This document shows, piece by piece, positions 1-12,019 of a stretch of DNA of 64,000 nucleotides (the first letter of the stretch is position 1; each line of letters starts with the position of its first letter). The position numbers and the translations under genes are program-made. The DNA comes from Shewanella cutis (GTDB lineage: Bacteria > Pseudomonadota > Gammaproteobacteria > Enterobacterales > Shewanellaceae): the NCBI RefSeq assembly GCF_022410515.1, contig NZ_JACSDI010000010.1:62001-126000 (forward strand), given 5' to 3'. The notes under the pieces were generated by a model, which saw nothing but the letters and a program-made list of their open reading frames with translations, was not told the origin of the DNA and did not search any database.

Positions 1-2003
1 TGCTCACCAAATAATTTGTCTACGACAATCCCAGCTTTGGTTCGGCCAAAACGAACTACCACAAGGCTTTCCCTGTGGTTGTATTGGTTTGCATTAGGGA
101 TATTAAAAAAACTTTTAAGGCGTATAAAAGGCATCAGTTCTCCGCGCAGACTAATGTAATTCTTCTGTTGCTCATGCCATTCACCCTGATTGAGCTCGAC
201 GCACTCTTCAACCATATTCAGCGGGATCACATAGTTTTCGTTCGCAGCTCCAACCATAAAGCCATCGATAATGGCGAGGGTTAATGGCAATGTGATTGTG
301 ATTTTTGTACCTTTACCCAACTCGCTATCCAGCTCCACTGAACCGCGTAGCGCTTCAATATTACGTTTAACGACATCCATGCCAACACCGCGACCCGACA
401 GATTGCTCGCTTTTTCTTTCGTGCTAAGGCCTGGTTCAAAAGCAAGCCTTAAAATCTCAGCATGACTAAGCACTTGGTTTACATCGACTAACCCTAATAA
501 CTCTGCTTTTTTGCGGATCCGTTCAGGGTTAAGTCCCGCTCCATCATCTGTAACTTCAATGACAATATGCCCAGAATCATGAAAGGCATTTAACATCAAA
601 TGGCCAACGGCGGATTTACCAGCGTTGATACGCTCTTGGGGCTGTTCAATACCGTGATCTAGGGCATTGCGAACAAGGTGGGTTAAGGGATCATTAATCT
701 TTTCGACAACAATTTTATCGAGTTCAGACTCTCCGCCCTGAATGGTTAATTCAATTTGTTTACCCAGTTCATTACTGACATCCCGCACCACTCGACGAAA
801 ACGCGAGAACGTTTCTCCAATCTGCACCATGCGTAATTGCAGAGCGTTTTCTCTAATTTCTTGAACAAGATGTTCAACGCAACCCACTAGATCATTAGCA
901 TCGAGAAAATGATACCGATCAACCATGACCTTCATTGCTGCACTCGCTGTCACTAACTCCCCAACCAAATTAATTAGCTGACCGAGACGATTAGAATCAA
1001 CTCGGATAGTTTGTGCCTGCTCTCTAGCTTGAGTTTGTTTTTTAAGGGCTTGTTCGACCACAGGTTTATCGACTAGTTGGTTGGCAATTAATACTTCACC
1101 CAGTTTTTTAGTCGTACTGTCATCCGCGTTGTCAGACTGTAAATGGAGCGATTTTGCTAATTCTTTTTCCGTGATAGCCCCAATAGACAACAGGATTTCA
1201 CCTAGTCGTTGATTTTCTGATGGATTGAGCTGTTCTATCAAGGCTTGAAATGACTCAGAGATTTTCTGAGAGGGCAAAATCTGAATATCGCAATCATCTT
1301 GGGCAAACTCAAACACAGACTCGATTTGTTCTTTTGTGCAATTTCCGGCAAATATAATCCGATAGCGTAAAAAACAGCTTTCAAAATCACACGCTTCAAA
1401 AGACGGTAACTTGTGGCTTAAGCAAATGACCTCAAGCACTTGGCCTAATTGATGTAAATAACGAATAAAACTTAATGGATCTAATCCATTACGTAGAGTG
1501 TCGGCTCTAAAATCCAGTGAGATTAACCAATGCCCAGTATCGAGATAATGCCCTTCAATGCGTTCAGGGGTAATCGGCTCTGCTGCGATGGTCTGGGGGA
1601 AACAAGATTCTATATTTTCATGTCGACCTAATTCGGTCAAAATTAACTGACTTTGAATGCTCAAGGTATTTAGGGCTGCCTCATCATCTTCCACTGCCGC
1701 ATTCACTAATGCCCATGTGTGATCCTTGCACTTAAGCAACAGTGCAATAAGTGCACAATCAATCTTCAACTCATTTTTACGCACCTTATCAATTGACGTT
1801 TCGATTGGGTGAGTAAAATCAACGATGGCGCTGTAATTAAAAATACCCGCGGCACCTTTAATCGTATGCATAGCTCTAAAAAGTTGATTTATTAACTCTA
1901 TATTTTCTGAATCGGCCTCTAATGACAGCAATGCGTCTTCCATTTCTGTCAGCAATTCTTCCGCTTCAGTCATAAACAGTTTTTGTACATCACTGGCAGT
2001 CAT
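1..2003 (-). CDS. cheA: chemotaxis histidine kinase CheA (3' end outside window)
   Basis: CheA autophosphorylates on a histidine in response to chemoreceptor signals and passes the phosphate to CheY or CheB. The frame is open from the ATG at 2003 to the left edge, so the C-terminus is missing. An Hpt (P1) domain begins the protein, with the phospho-acceptor in the MHTIKG motif (His46). A degenerate middle region follows. Then come a dimerisation helix pair (NLVGELVTA), the ATPase N box (LVRNALDHGIE), the G boxes (DDGAGL, GRGVGMDVV), and the start of the CheW-like P5 domain, which ends at the edge in VVDKLFGEH. The start codon overlaps the stop of the STAS gene (ATGA), which implies translational coupling. 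The family is certain; which chemotaxis pathway it serves is not visible here. Confidence 0.95.
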   Translation of the reverse strand, partial: MTASDVQKLFMTEAEELLTEMEDALLSLEADSENIELINQLFRAMHTIKGAAGIFNYSAIVDFTHPIETSIDKVRKNELKIDCALIALLLKCKDHTWALVNAAVEDDEAALNTLSIQSQLILTELGRHENIESCFPQTIAAEPITPERIEGHYLDTGHWLISLDFRADTLRNGLDPLSFIRYLHQLGQVLEVICLSHKLPSFEACDFESCFLRYRIIFAGNCTKEQIESVFEFAQDDCDIQILPSQKISESFQALIEQLNPSENQRLGEILLSIGAITEKELAKSLHLQSDNADDSTTKKLGEVLIANQLVDKPVVEQALKKQTQAREQAQTIRVDSNRLGQLINLVGELVTASAAMKVMVDRYHFLDANDLVGCVEHLVQEIRENALQLRMVQIGETFSRFRRVVRDVSNELGKQIELTIQGGESELDKIVVEKINDPLTHLVRNALDHGIEQPQERINAGKSAVGHLMLNAFHDSGHIVIEVTDDGAGLNPERIRKKAELLGLVDVNQVLSHAEILRLAFEPGLSTKEKASNLSGRGVGMDVVKRNIEALRGSVELDSELGKGTKITITLPLTLAIIDGFMVGAANENYVIPLNMVEECVELNQGEWHEQQKNYISLRGELMPFIRLKSFFNIPNANQYNHRESLVVVRFGRTKAGIVVDKLFGE

Positions 2004-2326
2004 ACGCGGGCCTCCGAGGATATCACTATGGTATCGTCAAATGTGCCAGACAAGCCTGAGAGCTCAAGGGCGTCTATAACCGCTTTGCTGTGGTGACAAA
2101 ACTCGACCCGCTGTACTACATTCAATCCTTTAAGTGCGAGTAACCACTGAAGTCCGGCGGTATCTACCTCTGTCACTTGGGAAAGATCAACACTAATATC
2201 TACACCTGGTTGCAGATGACCGACTAATGCATCACGAAATTCCATAACACTGTAGATAGTTAACTCTTCGGTTAAGTTAACCTTAATAGATTGATCTTTG
2301 AGCACAATATTGATTGGCATACACAA
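2000..2326 (-). CDS. STAS-domain protein of the chemotaxis operon
   Basis: This 108-residue protein consists of one STAS domain, the fold of anti-sigma-factor antagonists and MlaB-like proteins. The hallmark is the segment DLSQVTEVDTAGLQWLL (about residues 47-63), where the D-T-A-G sequence marks the loop that is phosphorylated on Ser/Thr in SpoIIAA-type proteins. It lies between cheY (6 bases upstream) and cheA (4-base overlap). Small STAS proteins recur in such cheY-STAS-cheA arrays, but their role there is not well defined. It may be a phospho-switch or a scaffold for the kinase complex; that is inference. The domain call is firm. Confidence 0.85.
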   Translation of the reverse strand: MCMPINIVLKDQSIKVNLTEELTIYSVMEFRDALVGHLQPGVDISVDLSQVTEVDTAGLQWLLALKGLNVVQRVEFCHHSKAVIDALELSGLSGTFDDTIVISSEARV

Positions 2327-2332
2327 ATCCCT

Positions 2333-2698
2333 TTACGGTAAACAGAGTTTAGCCACCGCATCGAGCATTTGGGGGGGCTGAAAGGGTTTTACAACCCACG
2401 CCTTTGCGCCCGCCATTCGCCCTTCTTCCATTTTGTCCCGCCCAGCCTCGGTAGTGAGCATAATGACTGGAGTAAATTTATAACGAGGATGTTTTTTCAC
2501 TTCCTTGAGAAAACTAATACCATCCATATTTGGCATGTTCACGTCACTGATAATGAGATTAATTTTATCGCCATTAAGTTTGCTGAGCGCATCTTTACCA
2601 TCGCAGGCATCAATAACCTCATAGCCAGCTCCTCGAAGTGCAATACTCACGACATGTCTGATCGAGGCGGAATCATCAACTACTAGTATTTTTTTCAT
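2333..2698 (-). CDS. cheY: CheY-like single-domain response regulator
   Basis: A single receiver domain of 121 residues with no output domain. From the chosen start (MKKILVVDD), the acidic pair is Asp8-Asp9, the phospho-acceptor is Asp52 in LIISDVNMP, the switch Thr is in MLTTE (Thr82-Thr83), and the conserved Lys is in VVKPF (Lys104). It is probably the phosphorylation target of the CheA encoded two genes downstream. An ATG four codons upstream (2710) would sit directly on the AAGG Shine-Dalgarno with no spacing, so 2698 is preferred. The response-regulator family is certain. Whether it drives the flagellar motor or another output cannot be seen. Confidence 0.9.
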   Translation of the reverse strand: MKKILVVDDSASIRHVVSIALRGAGYEVIDACDGKDALSKLNGDKINLIISDVNMPNMDGISFLKEVKKHPRYKFTPVIMLTTEAGRDKMEEGRMAGAKAWVVKPFQPPQMLDAVAKLCLP

Positions 2699-2730
2699 CT
2701 CAGCGGCCATCCTTGTCTTACAAACGTGAA

Positions 2731-3906
2731 CTAAAAGAAGTTAATTGAGCTTTTCTCAGCATGTTGATAATGGCTATCATTTTTAGTCCCATGGTGAACA
2801 TGCTGCTCAGTCGCGACATACCTTTGCTTCATCATGGCGAGCAAGGAATCCACATCACCTTCAGGGATCGGTAAACCAGCTTCCCTTGCCTGCTGTTGAA
2901 CTCGGATCAATTCAGTCAGTTCATCAATACTGGCAACAAGCTGTCTTAGCATTTGGTCACATCGATCTTGAAATTGAAAATCCACCAAAATTTGCTCAAT
3001 TTCCCTTTTAACTTGCCTACCAAGCTCAAGTGCTTGAACACCTTCATCTTTTATTTGTATAGTACGATTTTCGAGGTGTTCAATGACTCGGATCAGAATA
3101 GATTCGCCGCCTTCAAGAGCCTGACTTTCCTGCAATGTTGCTGCATCGGTTAGCTGATAGAGCTCTGTCATACGTTGGTTTAATGCTGTAATTTGCTGAG
3201 TAATCCGCTCGCCAGTCTGCCCAGATTGGGCTGACAATGTTCTAACTTCATCAGCCACTACGGCAAAGCCTCGACCCGATTCTCCCGCTCTTGCCGCTTC
3301 AATTGCCGCATTTAAAGCTAACAAATTGGTTTGTTGGGCGATCTTTCTCACTTCTACGGCAAGGCCATCAAGCGCTTTAGTATCATTAACTAATGCAGTT
3401 AACTGCTCTAAGTGGTGCAGCTTGGCGCTATTCATCCGATTAAGATCATTAAATAATGCTGAAAGTAATGCCTTATCATCTTCTATCCCTGGAGAGTGGA
3501 GTTGATCAGAGATCCCGCTTGAATTGCTGGTAACTTTTTCTATCTCCCTGATAATTGAACCAAATCGCTCTGTCATGTTAGCTACACTTTGATTCATTTG
3601 TTGGTCAACCGATACAATATGTCCCTGCCAAACTGGCACTAGCCGCGAAATAATGGCTTCAAGTTTGGCGACTTGTTGATCAACATGGCGGCGCTTTTCG
3701 TTTTCGTAGGCGAGTTGGCGAGATTGATAAAGGTGAGTAGATTTGTTGATTTGCGACCGAAGTACCCAAGCAAAACCTAATGATGAGAGTAATGATAAAC
3801 ATGCTAGCCACCAGAGTGAGAGCCAAATTAACCAGCAGAACACTGCGGCTCCAACTACGAAAGTCAAAGTAGTGGTTGAAAAGATATTGCGCTCCATGCT
3901 TGTCAT
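2731..3906 (-). CDS. methyl-accepting chemotaxis-type signalling protein without periplasmic sensor
   Basis: This 391-residue receptor-like protein has two hydrophobic helices back to back (about residues 11-50) with almost no loop between them. It therefore lacks the periplasmic ligand-binding domain of classical chemoreceptors. A coiled coil leads to the highly conserved MCP hairpin tip ([19 protein letters not shown], then [14 protein letters not shown], near residues 190-225). After the hairpin comes a FQDRCDQML segment of the kind found in compact MCP- and PilJ-like proteins. There is no C-terminal CheR-tethering pentapeptide. It is the first gene visible in the minus-strand cluster with cheY, the STAS gene and cheA, and is presumably the input to that CheA. 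The input signal is unknown and could be cytoplasmic or membrane-borne. Confidence 0.88.
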   Translation of the reverse strand: MTSMERNIFSTTTLTFVVGAAVFCWLIWLSLWWLACLSLLSSLGFAWVLRSQINKSTHLYQSRQLAYENEKRRHVDQQVAKLEAIISRLVPVWQGHIVSVDQQMNQSVANMTERFGSIIREIEKVTSNSSGISDQLHSPGIEDDKALLSALFNDLNRMNSAKLHHLEQLTALVNDTKALDGLAVEVRKIAQQTNLLALNAAIEAARAGESGRGFAVVADEVRTLSAQSGQTGERITQQITALNQRMTELYQLTDAATLQESQALEGGESILIRVIEHLENRTIQIKDEGVQALELGRQVKREIEQILVDFQFQDRCDQMLRQLVASIDELTELIRVQQQAREAGLPIPEGDVDSLLAMMKQRYVATEQHVHHGTKNDSHYQHAEKSSINFF

Positions 3907-4490
3907 TTTAACTGTCTCTTTTATTTATATTTCTATTACTCTGTTACGGTAGAAACTTTTCCCTGCAACTAAACGTAGTACCTTTTTCCGTATTACGCCA
4001 AAACTCTGAATACTTCTTGAACAAGATCACACAATGCTAATCTGATACTATCCAATAAGCCTATGATGTTATGTATACATTGAAGGTTATAGAGCATTTA
4101 CTGATATAACTAAAAGCTGAATACTAAACATTTGCCCAAGTCGTTTTGTTATGTGCTCCAATTTAAATGACGGAGAAGTAGCATACATAGGTTACCTAGC
4201 TTGGACTTATGTATTAAATTTCCTATGTTGCCGCCAAAGAATGTAGGGTTAAATTTGCCACTGATATGGTTAGATTTTGATGAGATAACTTAAGTAAAAT
4301 CGCTAACCATAGCGTTAAGTGTAAGTATTTTCCTATTAGATCAGGCATTAATGACAATTAATCGTGTTCTAAAATATTTTAAAAAACAAATAACCCTTTC
4401 TATCCTACGGGCCGTTTATAGGAACAGGAATGCAAAGAATGGTTGTTCCATATCCAAGCAGCCCCTTTTTTAAGTCTTTAGGAGATATGA
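3907..4490. other. intergenic region with no recognised gene
   Basis: This AT-rich 584-base gap separates the divergent chemotaxis cluster and ecotin gene, so promoters for both should lie here. I found no ORF with a convincing ribosome site, no tRNA and no long inverted repeat. Only the Shine-Dalgarno of the ecotin gene (AGGAG at 4480-4484) is clear. Confidence 0.5.
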
Positions 4491-5042
4491 ATGAAATTAC
4501 CTCAACTGTGTCATCTAGCTGCAGTACCTCTTGCCTTCACTCTGCTGTCTTTTAATGCCAGCGCAGTCAGCCCGCCTCCCCCTACAGGACTTGATGCCCC
4601 TATGATTAGTGTATCTAGCATGAACGCCAATAATTATGCCCCTGTGGAAACAGTTAAAATGTTTCCAGCCCCTAAAAAAGGCATGGTTCAGCACATTTTG
4701 ACATTACCTAAACTTGAGAATGAAGCCGACTATATGGTCGAGATCCAAATAGGTCAAACCCAGCTCGTCGATTGCAATAAGCATGGGCTGAATGGACAGC
4801 TTAAAGAGCTAACTGTTGAGGGCTGGGGTTATAACTACTATCAAGTAGATGAAATATCTGAGGGGCCAAGCACTATGATGGCCTGTTTTGAATTAGCCAA
4901 AAAAGAAGCATTTGTGCAAATTCCTGATGAATTAACACTGCGTTATGACAGCCGATTACCAAAAGTGTTTTACTTACCCGAGGGCACAGAGCTCCGCTTT
5001 AGGACATGGAAGGCAGATTCAACGTATCAGTATTCAAAGTAA
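4491..5042 (+). CDS. eco: ecotin, periplasmic serine protease inhibitor
   Basis: Ecotin is a dimeric periplasmic inhibitor of trypsin-fold serine proteases. The 183-residue product has a signal peptide (hydrophobic core, cleavage probably after ASA near residue 25). The diagnostic ecotin segments are [19 protein letters not shown], the reactive-site loop STMMAC, and a C-terminal [14 protein letters not shown]. The P1 methionine lies in the MM pair, and the two cysteines (VDCN and MMACF) correspond to the disulfide that holds the loop in E. coli ecotin. A Shine-Dalgarno AGGAG stands 6 bases before the ATG. The gene is monocistronic. The sequence between signal peptide and core ([10 protein letters not shown]) is longer than in E. 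coli. Confidence 0.93.
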   Translation: MKLPQLCHLAAVPLAFTLLSFNASAVSPPPPTGLDAPMISVSSMNANNYAPVETVKMFPAPKKGMVQHILTLPKLENEADYMVEIQIGQTQLVDCNKHGLNGQLKELTVEGWGYNYYQVDEISEGPSTMMACFELAKKEAFVQIPDELTLRYDSRLPKVFYLPEGTELRFRTWKADSTYQYSK

Positions 5043-5065
5043 TCACGTATTAAACGATAAAAAGA

Positions 5066-5090
5066 AGGGATATCTAGTACAGATATCCCT
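5066..5090 (-). terminator. terminator after serS and the small ORF
   Basis: A perfect 10-base inverted repeat (AGGGATATCT, 5-base loop). On the minus strand it is followed by TTCTTTTT, so it ends the serS transcript. It may also stop ecotin transcription from the other side. Confidence 0.7.
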
Positions 5091-5120
5091 ACTCATATAA
5101 GTCTTATAATTTGAGTCGTG

Positions 5121-5243
5121 CTAATTCACATTTTCTAACACAACCCAGACGGCTTTACCTAGGGTCGCCAACATCACCGCGCAAAATACGGCAATAATTG
5201 CAGTGTAGGAAAGCCAACGAAGATAACGTTGACCTTTATCCAT
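5121..5243 (-). CDS. 40-residue single-pass membrane protein downstream of serS
   Basis: A short frame starts 18 bases after the serS stop codon and encodes MDKGQRYLRWL, then a hydrophobic helix (about residues 12-37), ending LENVN. The basic N-terminus followed by one long hydrophobic stretch predicts an inner-membrane protein with the N-terminus inside. The ribosome-binding site is poor, so translation may depend on coupling to serS. A terminator follows the stop by about 30 bases, so the frame fits exactly between serS and the end of its transcript. I recognise no family. Support is the clean frame, position and composition; conservation has not been tested. Confidence 0.55.
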   Translation of the reverse strand: MDKGQRYLRWLSYTAIIAVFCAVMLATLGKAVWVVLENVN

Positions 5244-5261
5244 AGTGTTGTGTTATGCCAA

Positions 5262-6566
<1,305 letters not shown>

Positions 6567-6941
6567 TTAAATGCGAGAAAAAACCAGTTGTTGGCCTAAG
6601 TAAACCATAAACAAACATAGACTTAGGTTCAACACCACATTCAAAGCCGCCTTCAACCAATCTCCATCTTGCATCAGCAATAAAGTTTCGTTTGAGAAGG
6701 TTGAAAACGTTGTCAAAGCACCTAACAGGCCAACGCCAATCAATGCTTTGAATTCTGGGCTGATATGACTCAATTGTCCCAGTGCGTAAATGACGCCCAT
6801 TAAAAATGAACCGAGGACATTAACCAACAGTGTACCAAAAGGAAAACTGCTGCCAAATACTTGGATCATGAATATTGAAATAAGATAGCGAAAAACCGCA
6901 CCAATGGAACCACCCAAGGCCACAAGTAAGAGATTATTCAT
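6567..6941 (-). CDS. crcB: fluoride channel CrcB/Fluc
   Basis: CrcB (Fluc) is a small dimeric channel that exports fluoride passively across the inner membrane. The 124-residue product has four hydrophobic helices and the family signatures [10 protein letters not shown] near the N-terminus and [12 protein letters not shown] in the third helix. The phenylalanines and Thr/Ser of that helix line the fluoride path in characterised homologues. The start at 6941 (MNNLLLVAL) is preferred over an ATG five codons upstream: it matches the family N-terminus and follows an AGAGA ribosome site. It overlaps the rarA end by 8 bases, so the two are co-transcribed. I saw no fluoride riboswitch in front of it. 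Confidence 0.92.
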   Translation of the reverse strand: MNNLLLVALGGSIGAVFRYLISIFMIQVFGSSFPFGTLLVNVLGSFLMGVIYALGQLSHISPEFKALIGVGLLGALTTFSTFSNETLLLMQDGDWLKAALNVVLNLSLCLFMVYLGQQLVFSRI

Positions 6942-8271
6942 ATCTTTTTCTCTCACTGGCTTGATCTAACTGTGCTAATTGCACCAATTTATCCTTTATT
7001 CGTTTTTCAAATCCCCGTTCAGTTGGGAAATAAAATTGCGACTCTTTTAAGGATTCGGGGAAATAATTCTCACCACAGGCATAGGCATTGGGCTCATCGT
7101 GGGCATAGCGATATTCGGCGCCAAAGCCCATTTCAGCCATGAGTTTTGTTGGCGCATTACGCAGATGATATGGCACAGCCTCTTGGCCGGTTTCACGGGC
7201 AAGTGCCCTCGCCGCATTAAAAGCGGTATACACGGCATTACTCTTGGGCGCACTGGCTAAATACACAATCGCTTGGGCAATCGCCCGCTCACCTTCGGTT
7301 GGTCCGACTCGGTGGAAACAATCCCAGGCATTGAGCGCAACTGTCATGGCATTAGGATCGGCATTGCCCACATCTTCCGAGGCGATGGCTAATAATCGTC
7401 TGGCAACATACAAGGGATCGCCGCCACCTTCTAAAATGCGGCAAAACCAGTAGAGTGCAGCGTCGGGCGATGAGCCACGAATCGATTTGTGTACCGCCGA
7501 AATTAAATCGTAAAACTGATCGCCATTTTTATCGAAACCTGCCACTTGATGACCTGCAACCTGTACCAGCATATCAGTGGTAAAAGTGCCGCCGTCGGTC
7601 ACCATATCGCTCATTAACTCGAGTAAATTAAGCGCCTTGCGCGCATCGCCGTCACATAACTGCGCCAGCTTATTGAGCACATCAGTTGGCATATTCAGTG
7701 CGCGCTGCCCGAGCCCTCGCTCAGTATCGGCTAATGCTTGAGTAATGATATGAACAATCTCATCTTGGCTTAAGCGCTTGATAAGATAGACTCGCGCCCG
7801 AGACAGTAAGGCGTTATTAATTTCAAATGAAGGGTTTTCAGTGGTCGCCCCAATAAAAATCACTGTACCGTCTTCAATAAACGGCAAAAAAGCGTCTTGC
7901 TGACTCTTATTAAAGCGATGCACTTCATCAACAAATAACAAGGTGCGTTGGCCACGGGATTGAGCAATAGCTTGCGCTTGCTCAATGGCACCACGGATAT
8001 CTTTAACACCCGAGGTGACCGCCGAGATGCGTTCGACATGGGCATTGGAATAATGGGCGATAAGCTCAGCTAGCGTGGTTTTGCCTGTGCCAGGTGGCCC
8101 CCATAACATCATCGAATGGGCTCGGCCCGCTTCTAATGCTTGGCGTAGTGGTTGGCCTTCTCCCAACAAATGAGCTTGACCTATATATTCAGCTATCGTT
8201 CTTGGCCGCATACGCGCAGCCAAGGGACGAAAGTCAGGAGCAAAATTAAACGATAAACTGCTCACGCTCAA
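6934..8271 (-). CDS. rarA: replication-associated recombination protein RarA (MgsA)
   Basis: RarA is an AAA+ ATPase related to clamp-loader subunits that acts at stalled replication forks. In its 445 residues the Walker A motif is GPPGTGKTT (58-66) and the Walker B is [10 protein letters not shown] with Asp115-Glu116. Sensor 1 (GATTENPSF) follows. The C-terminal tetramerisation region has the family sequences [16 protein letters not shown] and [11 protein letters not shown]. The gene begins 2 bases before the lolA stop region and is followed by crcB with overlap. The order ftsK-lolA-rarA-(crcB)-serS is also seen in enterobacteria, where crcB is absent from this spot. Confidence 0.95.
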   Translation of the reverse strand: MSVSSLSFNFAPDFRPLAARMRPRTIAEYIGQAHLLGEGQPLRQALEAGRAHSMMLWGPPGTGKTTLAELIAHYSNAHVERISAVTSGVKDIRGAIEQAQAIAQSRGQRTLLFVDEVHRFNKSQQDAFLPFIEDGTVIFIGATTENPSFEINNALLSRARVYLIKRLSQDEIVHIITQALADTERGLGQRALNMPTDVLNKLAQLCDGDARKALNLLELMSDMVTDGGTFTTDMLVQVAGHQVAGFDKNGDQFYDLISAVHKSIRGSSPDAALYWFCRILEGGGDPLYVARRLLAIASEDVGNADPNAMTVALNAWDCFHRVGPTEGERAIAQAIVYLASAPKSNAVYTAFNAARALARETGQEAVPYHLRNAPTKLMAEMGFGAEYRYAHDEPNAYACGENYFPESLKESQFYFPTERGFEKRIKDKLVQLAQLDQASERKRYE

Positions 8272-8273
8272 AC

Positions 8274-8894
8274 CTATTGGGTTTTAATACGTTGATCATC
8301 AACATCAACGTTATCCGGTAGCACAAACTTGAACAGCGCTTTATCCCCAGTGCTAATGCTGTGTTGGTTGCTTAAGTCAAACTGGCTAAGATTTCCTTTA
8401 TCGTCAAGCACATTAAATTTATTCAGCGTGCCTTTGTTAAAACATACATTGACCGCAGAAATACCGCCGTCAGTCGCCTTAGGTTTGATCTCATAACAAT
8501 CTTGTTTTTTTGTCACCGCGTACTGTGACCAAGTAGCATCATCACGGTGAACTAATAAGGCAATGGGCGATGCATTAATAGCCTCGGCAAAATCCATGAT
8601 CACCACTTCTTCGGCAAAGGGGTTGTAGATCCATAAATCTTTACCGTCAGCGACAATTTTTGACTCATCTGGCGCGGTTAAATGCCAATAAAACTGATTA
8701 GGGTGAGCCAGTGCAAATACGCCCGCACCGCTTTGAATGACTTTTTTATTCACATCGGTAACGGTTTGCTTAAAATCCGCCTTGAGAGATTCTGTACCCG
8801 TTAAGGTCTCTCGTAATTGCTTGGCATCATCAGCCAACACTGCATTGCTGTATAACAAGGGCGATAACAGCACAGCACATAACAGTTTTTTCAT
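8274..8894 (-). CDS. lolA: outer-membrane lipoprotein carrier LolA
   Basis: LolA is the periplasmic shuttle that takes lipoproteins released by LolCDE to LolB at the outer membrane. The 206-residue precursor has a signal peptide ([21 protein letters not shown], cleavage before DDAKQL). It carries typical LolA features: a LKADFKQTV strand, the [20 protein letters not shown] core, and a [10 protein letters not shown] segment. It lies between ftsK and rarA, the conserved order in gammaproteobacteria. The partner transporter LolCDE is encoded 40 kb away in this window. Confidence 0.94.
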   Translation of the reverse strand: MKKLLCAVLLSPLLYSNAVLADDAKQLRETLTGTESLKADFKQTVTDVNKKVIQSGAGVFALAHPNQFYWHLTAPDESKIVADGKDLWIYNPFAEEVVIMDFAEAINASPIALLVHRDDATWSQYAVTKKQDCYEIKPKATDGGISAVNVCFNKGTLNKFNVLDDKGNLSQFDLSNQHSISTGDKALFKFVLPDNVDVDDQRIKTQ

Positions 8895-8918
8895 ATTTAT
8901 CCTTTAGACTAAAAGCCG

Positions 8919-8941
8919 AACTCGCCGCTTTATGGCGAGTT
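8919..8941 (-). terminator. weak hairpin between ftsK and lolA
   Basis: An 8-base inverted repeat (AACTCGCC/GGCGAGTT, 7-base loop) lies in the 69-base ftsK-lolA gap. On the minus strand it is followed by CGGCTTTTAG, a poor U-tract. It may only attenuate read-through. Confidence 0.4.
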
Positions 8942-8963
8942 CAAACTGATATTTAGCTTAACA

Positions 8964-11699
8964 TTAATAATGTTTTGGCGCCGGAGGTGCTAACACTTCG
9001 CGATTGCCGTTATGGCCCTGAGCCGAAACCACGCCCTGCATTTCCATCTGCTCGATGATACGCGCGGCGCGGTTATAACCAATCTTAAACTTACGTTGCA
9101 CGCTGGAGATGGAGCCGCGGCGAGTTTCAGTGACAAATGCGACTGCCTCATCATAAAGCGGATCATAATCTTCATCGGATTCTGCAGTTTCACCCGGTAA
9201 CAGCACTTGTTCTCCCTCACTGACGCCATTGAGGATCTCATCAATATATTGCGGCTTGCCACGGGCACACCAGTCAGCGACAACACGGTGAACTTCATGG
9301 TCATCAATAAAAGCACCATGGACACGGTTTGGTACCGCAGTCCCAGGTGGTAGATACAACATATCCCCCATACCGAGTAAAGTTTCTGCACCTTGCTGAT
9401 CCAAAATAGTACGAGAATCGATACGTGAAGACACTTGGAATGCCATCCGTGTGGGGATGTTGGCTTTGATTAAACCTGTGATCACATCCACCGATGGACG
9501 CTGGGTCGCAAGAATTAAATGGATACCTGCTGCACGGGCTTTTTGGGCAATACGAGCGATCAGTTCTTCTACTTTCTTACCAACAATCATCATCATGTCG
9601 GCAAATTCGTCAACGACAACAACGATAGAAGGCAACTTATCTAGCGCTGGCGCCTCTGGTTCCATGCTATCTGAAGACTTCCACATAGGATCATAAATCA
9701 CTTCGCCATTCGCTTTCGCTTCAGCAATTTTTGCGTTATATCCCTTGATATTACGCACGCCCATCATAGACATTAATTTATAACGCCGCTCCATCTCACC
9801 CACACACCAGCGTAGCGCATTGGCCGCTTCCTTCATATCAGTGACCACTTCACAGAGTAAATGCGGAATGCCCTCATATACCGAAAGTTCAAGCATTTTC
9901 GGGTCAATCATAATGAAGCGAACATCTTCAGGGCCTGACTTATACAGCAAGCTGGTGATCATCACGTTAACGCCGACCGATTTACCCGAGCCTGTTGTAC
10001 CGGCAACCAATAAGTGCGGCATTTTACCTAAGTCAACCACCACTGGTTCACCAGAGATATCTTGACCAAGCACCATGGTTAGATTCGATTTGCTCTGACT
10101 AAAGGCTTCACAATCGAGCACATCACGCATATACACTGTTTCGCGAAACTTATTGGGCAGTTCAAGACCCACATAGGATTTTCCAGGGATCACCTCTACC
10201 ACCCGCACTCGCTCAGCGAGAAGAGAACGTGCTAAATCATTAGCAAGATTTGAAATCTTAGAGGCTTTAATACCTGGTGCCAGTTCGAGTTCAAAACGGG
10301 TGATCACTGGGCCTGGATAAACACCCACCACAGTGGCCACGATATTAAAGTCGGCAAGTTTAGCTTCAACCAAACGCGCAACTTGTTCTAATTCTTCAGG
10401 ACTAATCGGGTTCTTTTTGCGATCAGGCACATCGAGCAAACTAACGCTTGGCAAAGGATCCATAGGCTTAGTCGGCACAGGTTTATCTTCTTGGCCGGGC
10501 AATACCACAATGCCATCGACTATCTTAGCCTTAGGAGTCTGCTTTTGACGCTGCGCTTGAGTCACTGCGCCAGCTGACACTTTAATATCAAAATCAATAA
10601 CATCGTCATCATTGAAACTTAAGGTATCATCGTCTTCATCAATCATGGTTTCGCGATGAAATACGGGTTCATCCCCATCATCATCTTCGAAAAATTCGGC
10701 ATTCAAACCAGTATCAACATCGTCCAATTCAGCATCGTGAGACTTAGCCACCCAAGGCGGTGCTTCAAAATGACCATATTCAGCAACGGCACTGGCTTGA
10801 TCCAGTTGTGGCTCAACACGTTGTTGGTTTTTAGGTTCATCCTTTGCTTTATTGCTATTAAAGCTCAGAATTTTAACCAGGGAAGATAACTTCCCCTTAC
10901 CACTGCTGGCTTCAGTAATGAACTCTTCGTGGCTCTCTTCTGGTATGGCGCGAGTATGCAACACACGGCTTGGTGTCTCAACAGGCTGACGTGCTTTAGC
11001 TTTATCAAGCACATGCTGTGAATCACGACGTTCCTTAAATTTATCAACTACAGACATAAAGCCGCGAGTATCTTCAGTTTCATGTTCACGTTTAAACGCC
11101 TGCGGCAGACGTTTTAGCTGTCTAAAGCACCAAATAGAGACAAAACCGACCTTCTCGACCACTGTCAACCAGCTGATCCCCGTCAATAGCGTAAAGCCCG
11201 AGCCTAAAAAGCACAGTAGCAACAAGGTCGTGCCGAGCTTATTAAAATACGGCAGCATGGCTTGGCCAATGACATCCCCTGCAACGCCGCCTGCGGAAAA
11301 CTCATAAATATTATTGGCATTCATGCTCGCTAATGCTGAAAAACCGAGAATGAGTAGCAAAAAACCAATGATGCGCAATGCGACGGAAAAGTAGTCAATT
11401 TCTAATAGATCATGGGCGCGTTTAAAGAGCAACCAACCCGTTGAAGCGACAATGATCGGCATGATGTAAGCCGTCACGCCAAAAAAGTACAGTAGAATAT
11501 CGGCTATCCAAGCACCAACTGCCCCTGTCCAGTTCTTGATATCGCCTTGAAAATGAGACTGACTCCAACCCGGATCTGAAGGGCTGAAACTGGTTAAGGC
11601 GAGCAAAATATAAGCGGCTAGAACACAGCAAATGATGAGTCCACCTTCGAGCAGACGCTGCAGGCCTGAGAGCGTGCGTACACTATTTCCTTGAGACAA
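8964..11699 (-). CDS. ftsK: DNA translocase FtsK
   Basis: FtsK anchors at the septum and pumps DNA to help resolve and segregate chromosome termini. The 911-residue product starts with four or five transmembrane helices (to about residue 200). A Pro/Asp/Glu-rich linker follows (200-410), much shorter than the one in E. coli FtsK, whose total length is over 1300. The motor domain has Walker A GTTGSGKS near residue 565 and Walker [13 protein letters not shown]. The C-terminal winged-helix gamma domain ([21 protein letters not shown]) reads KOPS sequences and activates XerD. It is first in the ftsK-lolA-rarA run, with lrp about 320 bases upstream on the same strand. Confidence 0.97.
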   Translation of the reverse strand: MSQGNSVRTLSGLQRLLEGGLIICCVLAAYILLALTSFSPSDPGWSQSHFQGDIKNWTGAVGAWIADILLYFFGVTAYIMPIIVASTGWLLFKRAHDLLEIDYFSVALRIIGFLLLILGFSALASMNANNIYEFSAGGVAGDVIGQAMLPYFNKLGTTLLLLCFLGSGFTLLTGISWLTVVEKVGFVSIWCFRQLKRLPQAFKREHETEDTRGFMSVVDKFKERRDSQHVLDKAKARQPVETPSRVLHTRAIPEESHEEFITEASSGKGKLSSLVKILSFNSNKAKDEPKNQQRVEPQLDQASAVAEYGHFEAPPWVAKSHDAELDDVDTGLNAEFFEDDDGDEPVFHRETMIDEDDDTLSFNDDDVIDFDIKVSAGAVTQAQRQKQTPKAKIVDGIVVLPGQEDKPVPTKPMDPLPSVSLLDVPDRKKNPISPEELEQVARLVEAKLADFNIVATVVGVYPGPVITRFELELAPGIKASKISNLANDLARSLLAERVRVVEVIPGKSYVGLELPNKFRETVYMRDVLDCEAFSQSKSNLTMVLGQDISGEPVVVDLGKMPHLLVAGTTGSGKSVGVNVMITSLLYKSGPEDVRFIMIDPKMLELSVYEGIPHLLCEVVTDMKEAANALRWCVGEMERRYKLMSMMGVRNIKGYNAKIAEAKANGEVIYDPMWKSSDSMEPEAPALDKLPSIVVVVDEFADMMMIVGKKVEELIARIAQKARAAGIHLILATQRPSVDVITGLIKANIPTRMAFQVSSRIDSRTILDQQGAETLLGMGDMLYLPPGTAVPNRVHGAFIDDHEVHRVVADWCARGKPQYIDEILNGVSEGEQVLLPGETAESDEDYDPLYDEAVAFVTETRRGSISSVQRKFKIGYNRAARIIEQMEMQGVVSAQGHNGNREVLAPPAPKHY

Positions 11700-11979
11700 A
11701 CGACTTAATCCATAAAAATGAAAACAGGTGGGCTAACGATACCAGAATCCCACTAAATGTGGAGCATCTTAGGTGGTTTTTCTCCTAAGATTTACTGGCA
11801 TAAGACAAAAAAGCACTCCCAGTTCATCAAACTTAAACTTTAAGATTGCAACTGGTTATTGCGCAACCAATTATGCTCGTTATTGAAAATAAATTCTCGA
11901 TAAAAATATGCCCCTAAGCGGGAAACCTAAGGGCTAAGCAAGATTAGTAATATTGTTCGAAAGGGCTGACACTGGAATA

Positions 11980-12003
11980 AATAAGGGGCCTAGGCCCCTT
12001 ATT
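11980..12003 (-). terminator. lrp terminator
   Basis: A perfect 24-base palindrome centred on GGGGCCTAGGCCCC, 17 bases past the lrp stop. On the minus strand it ends in TTATTTATT. It isolates lrp from ftsK. The remaining roughly 280 bases up to ftsK hold no recognisable gene and presumably carry the ftsK promoter. Confidence 0.75.
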
Positions 12004-12019
12004 ACAAACGTTCAGGGTA

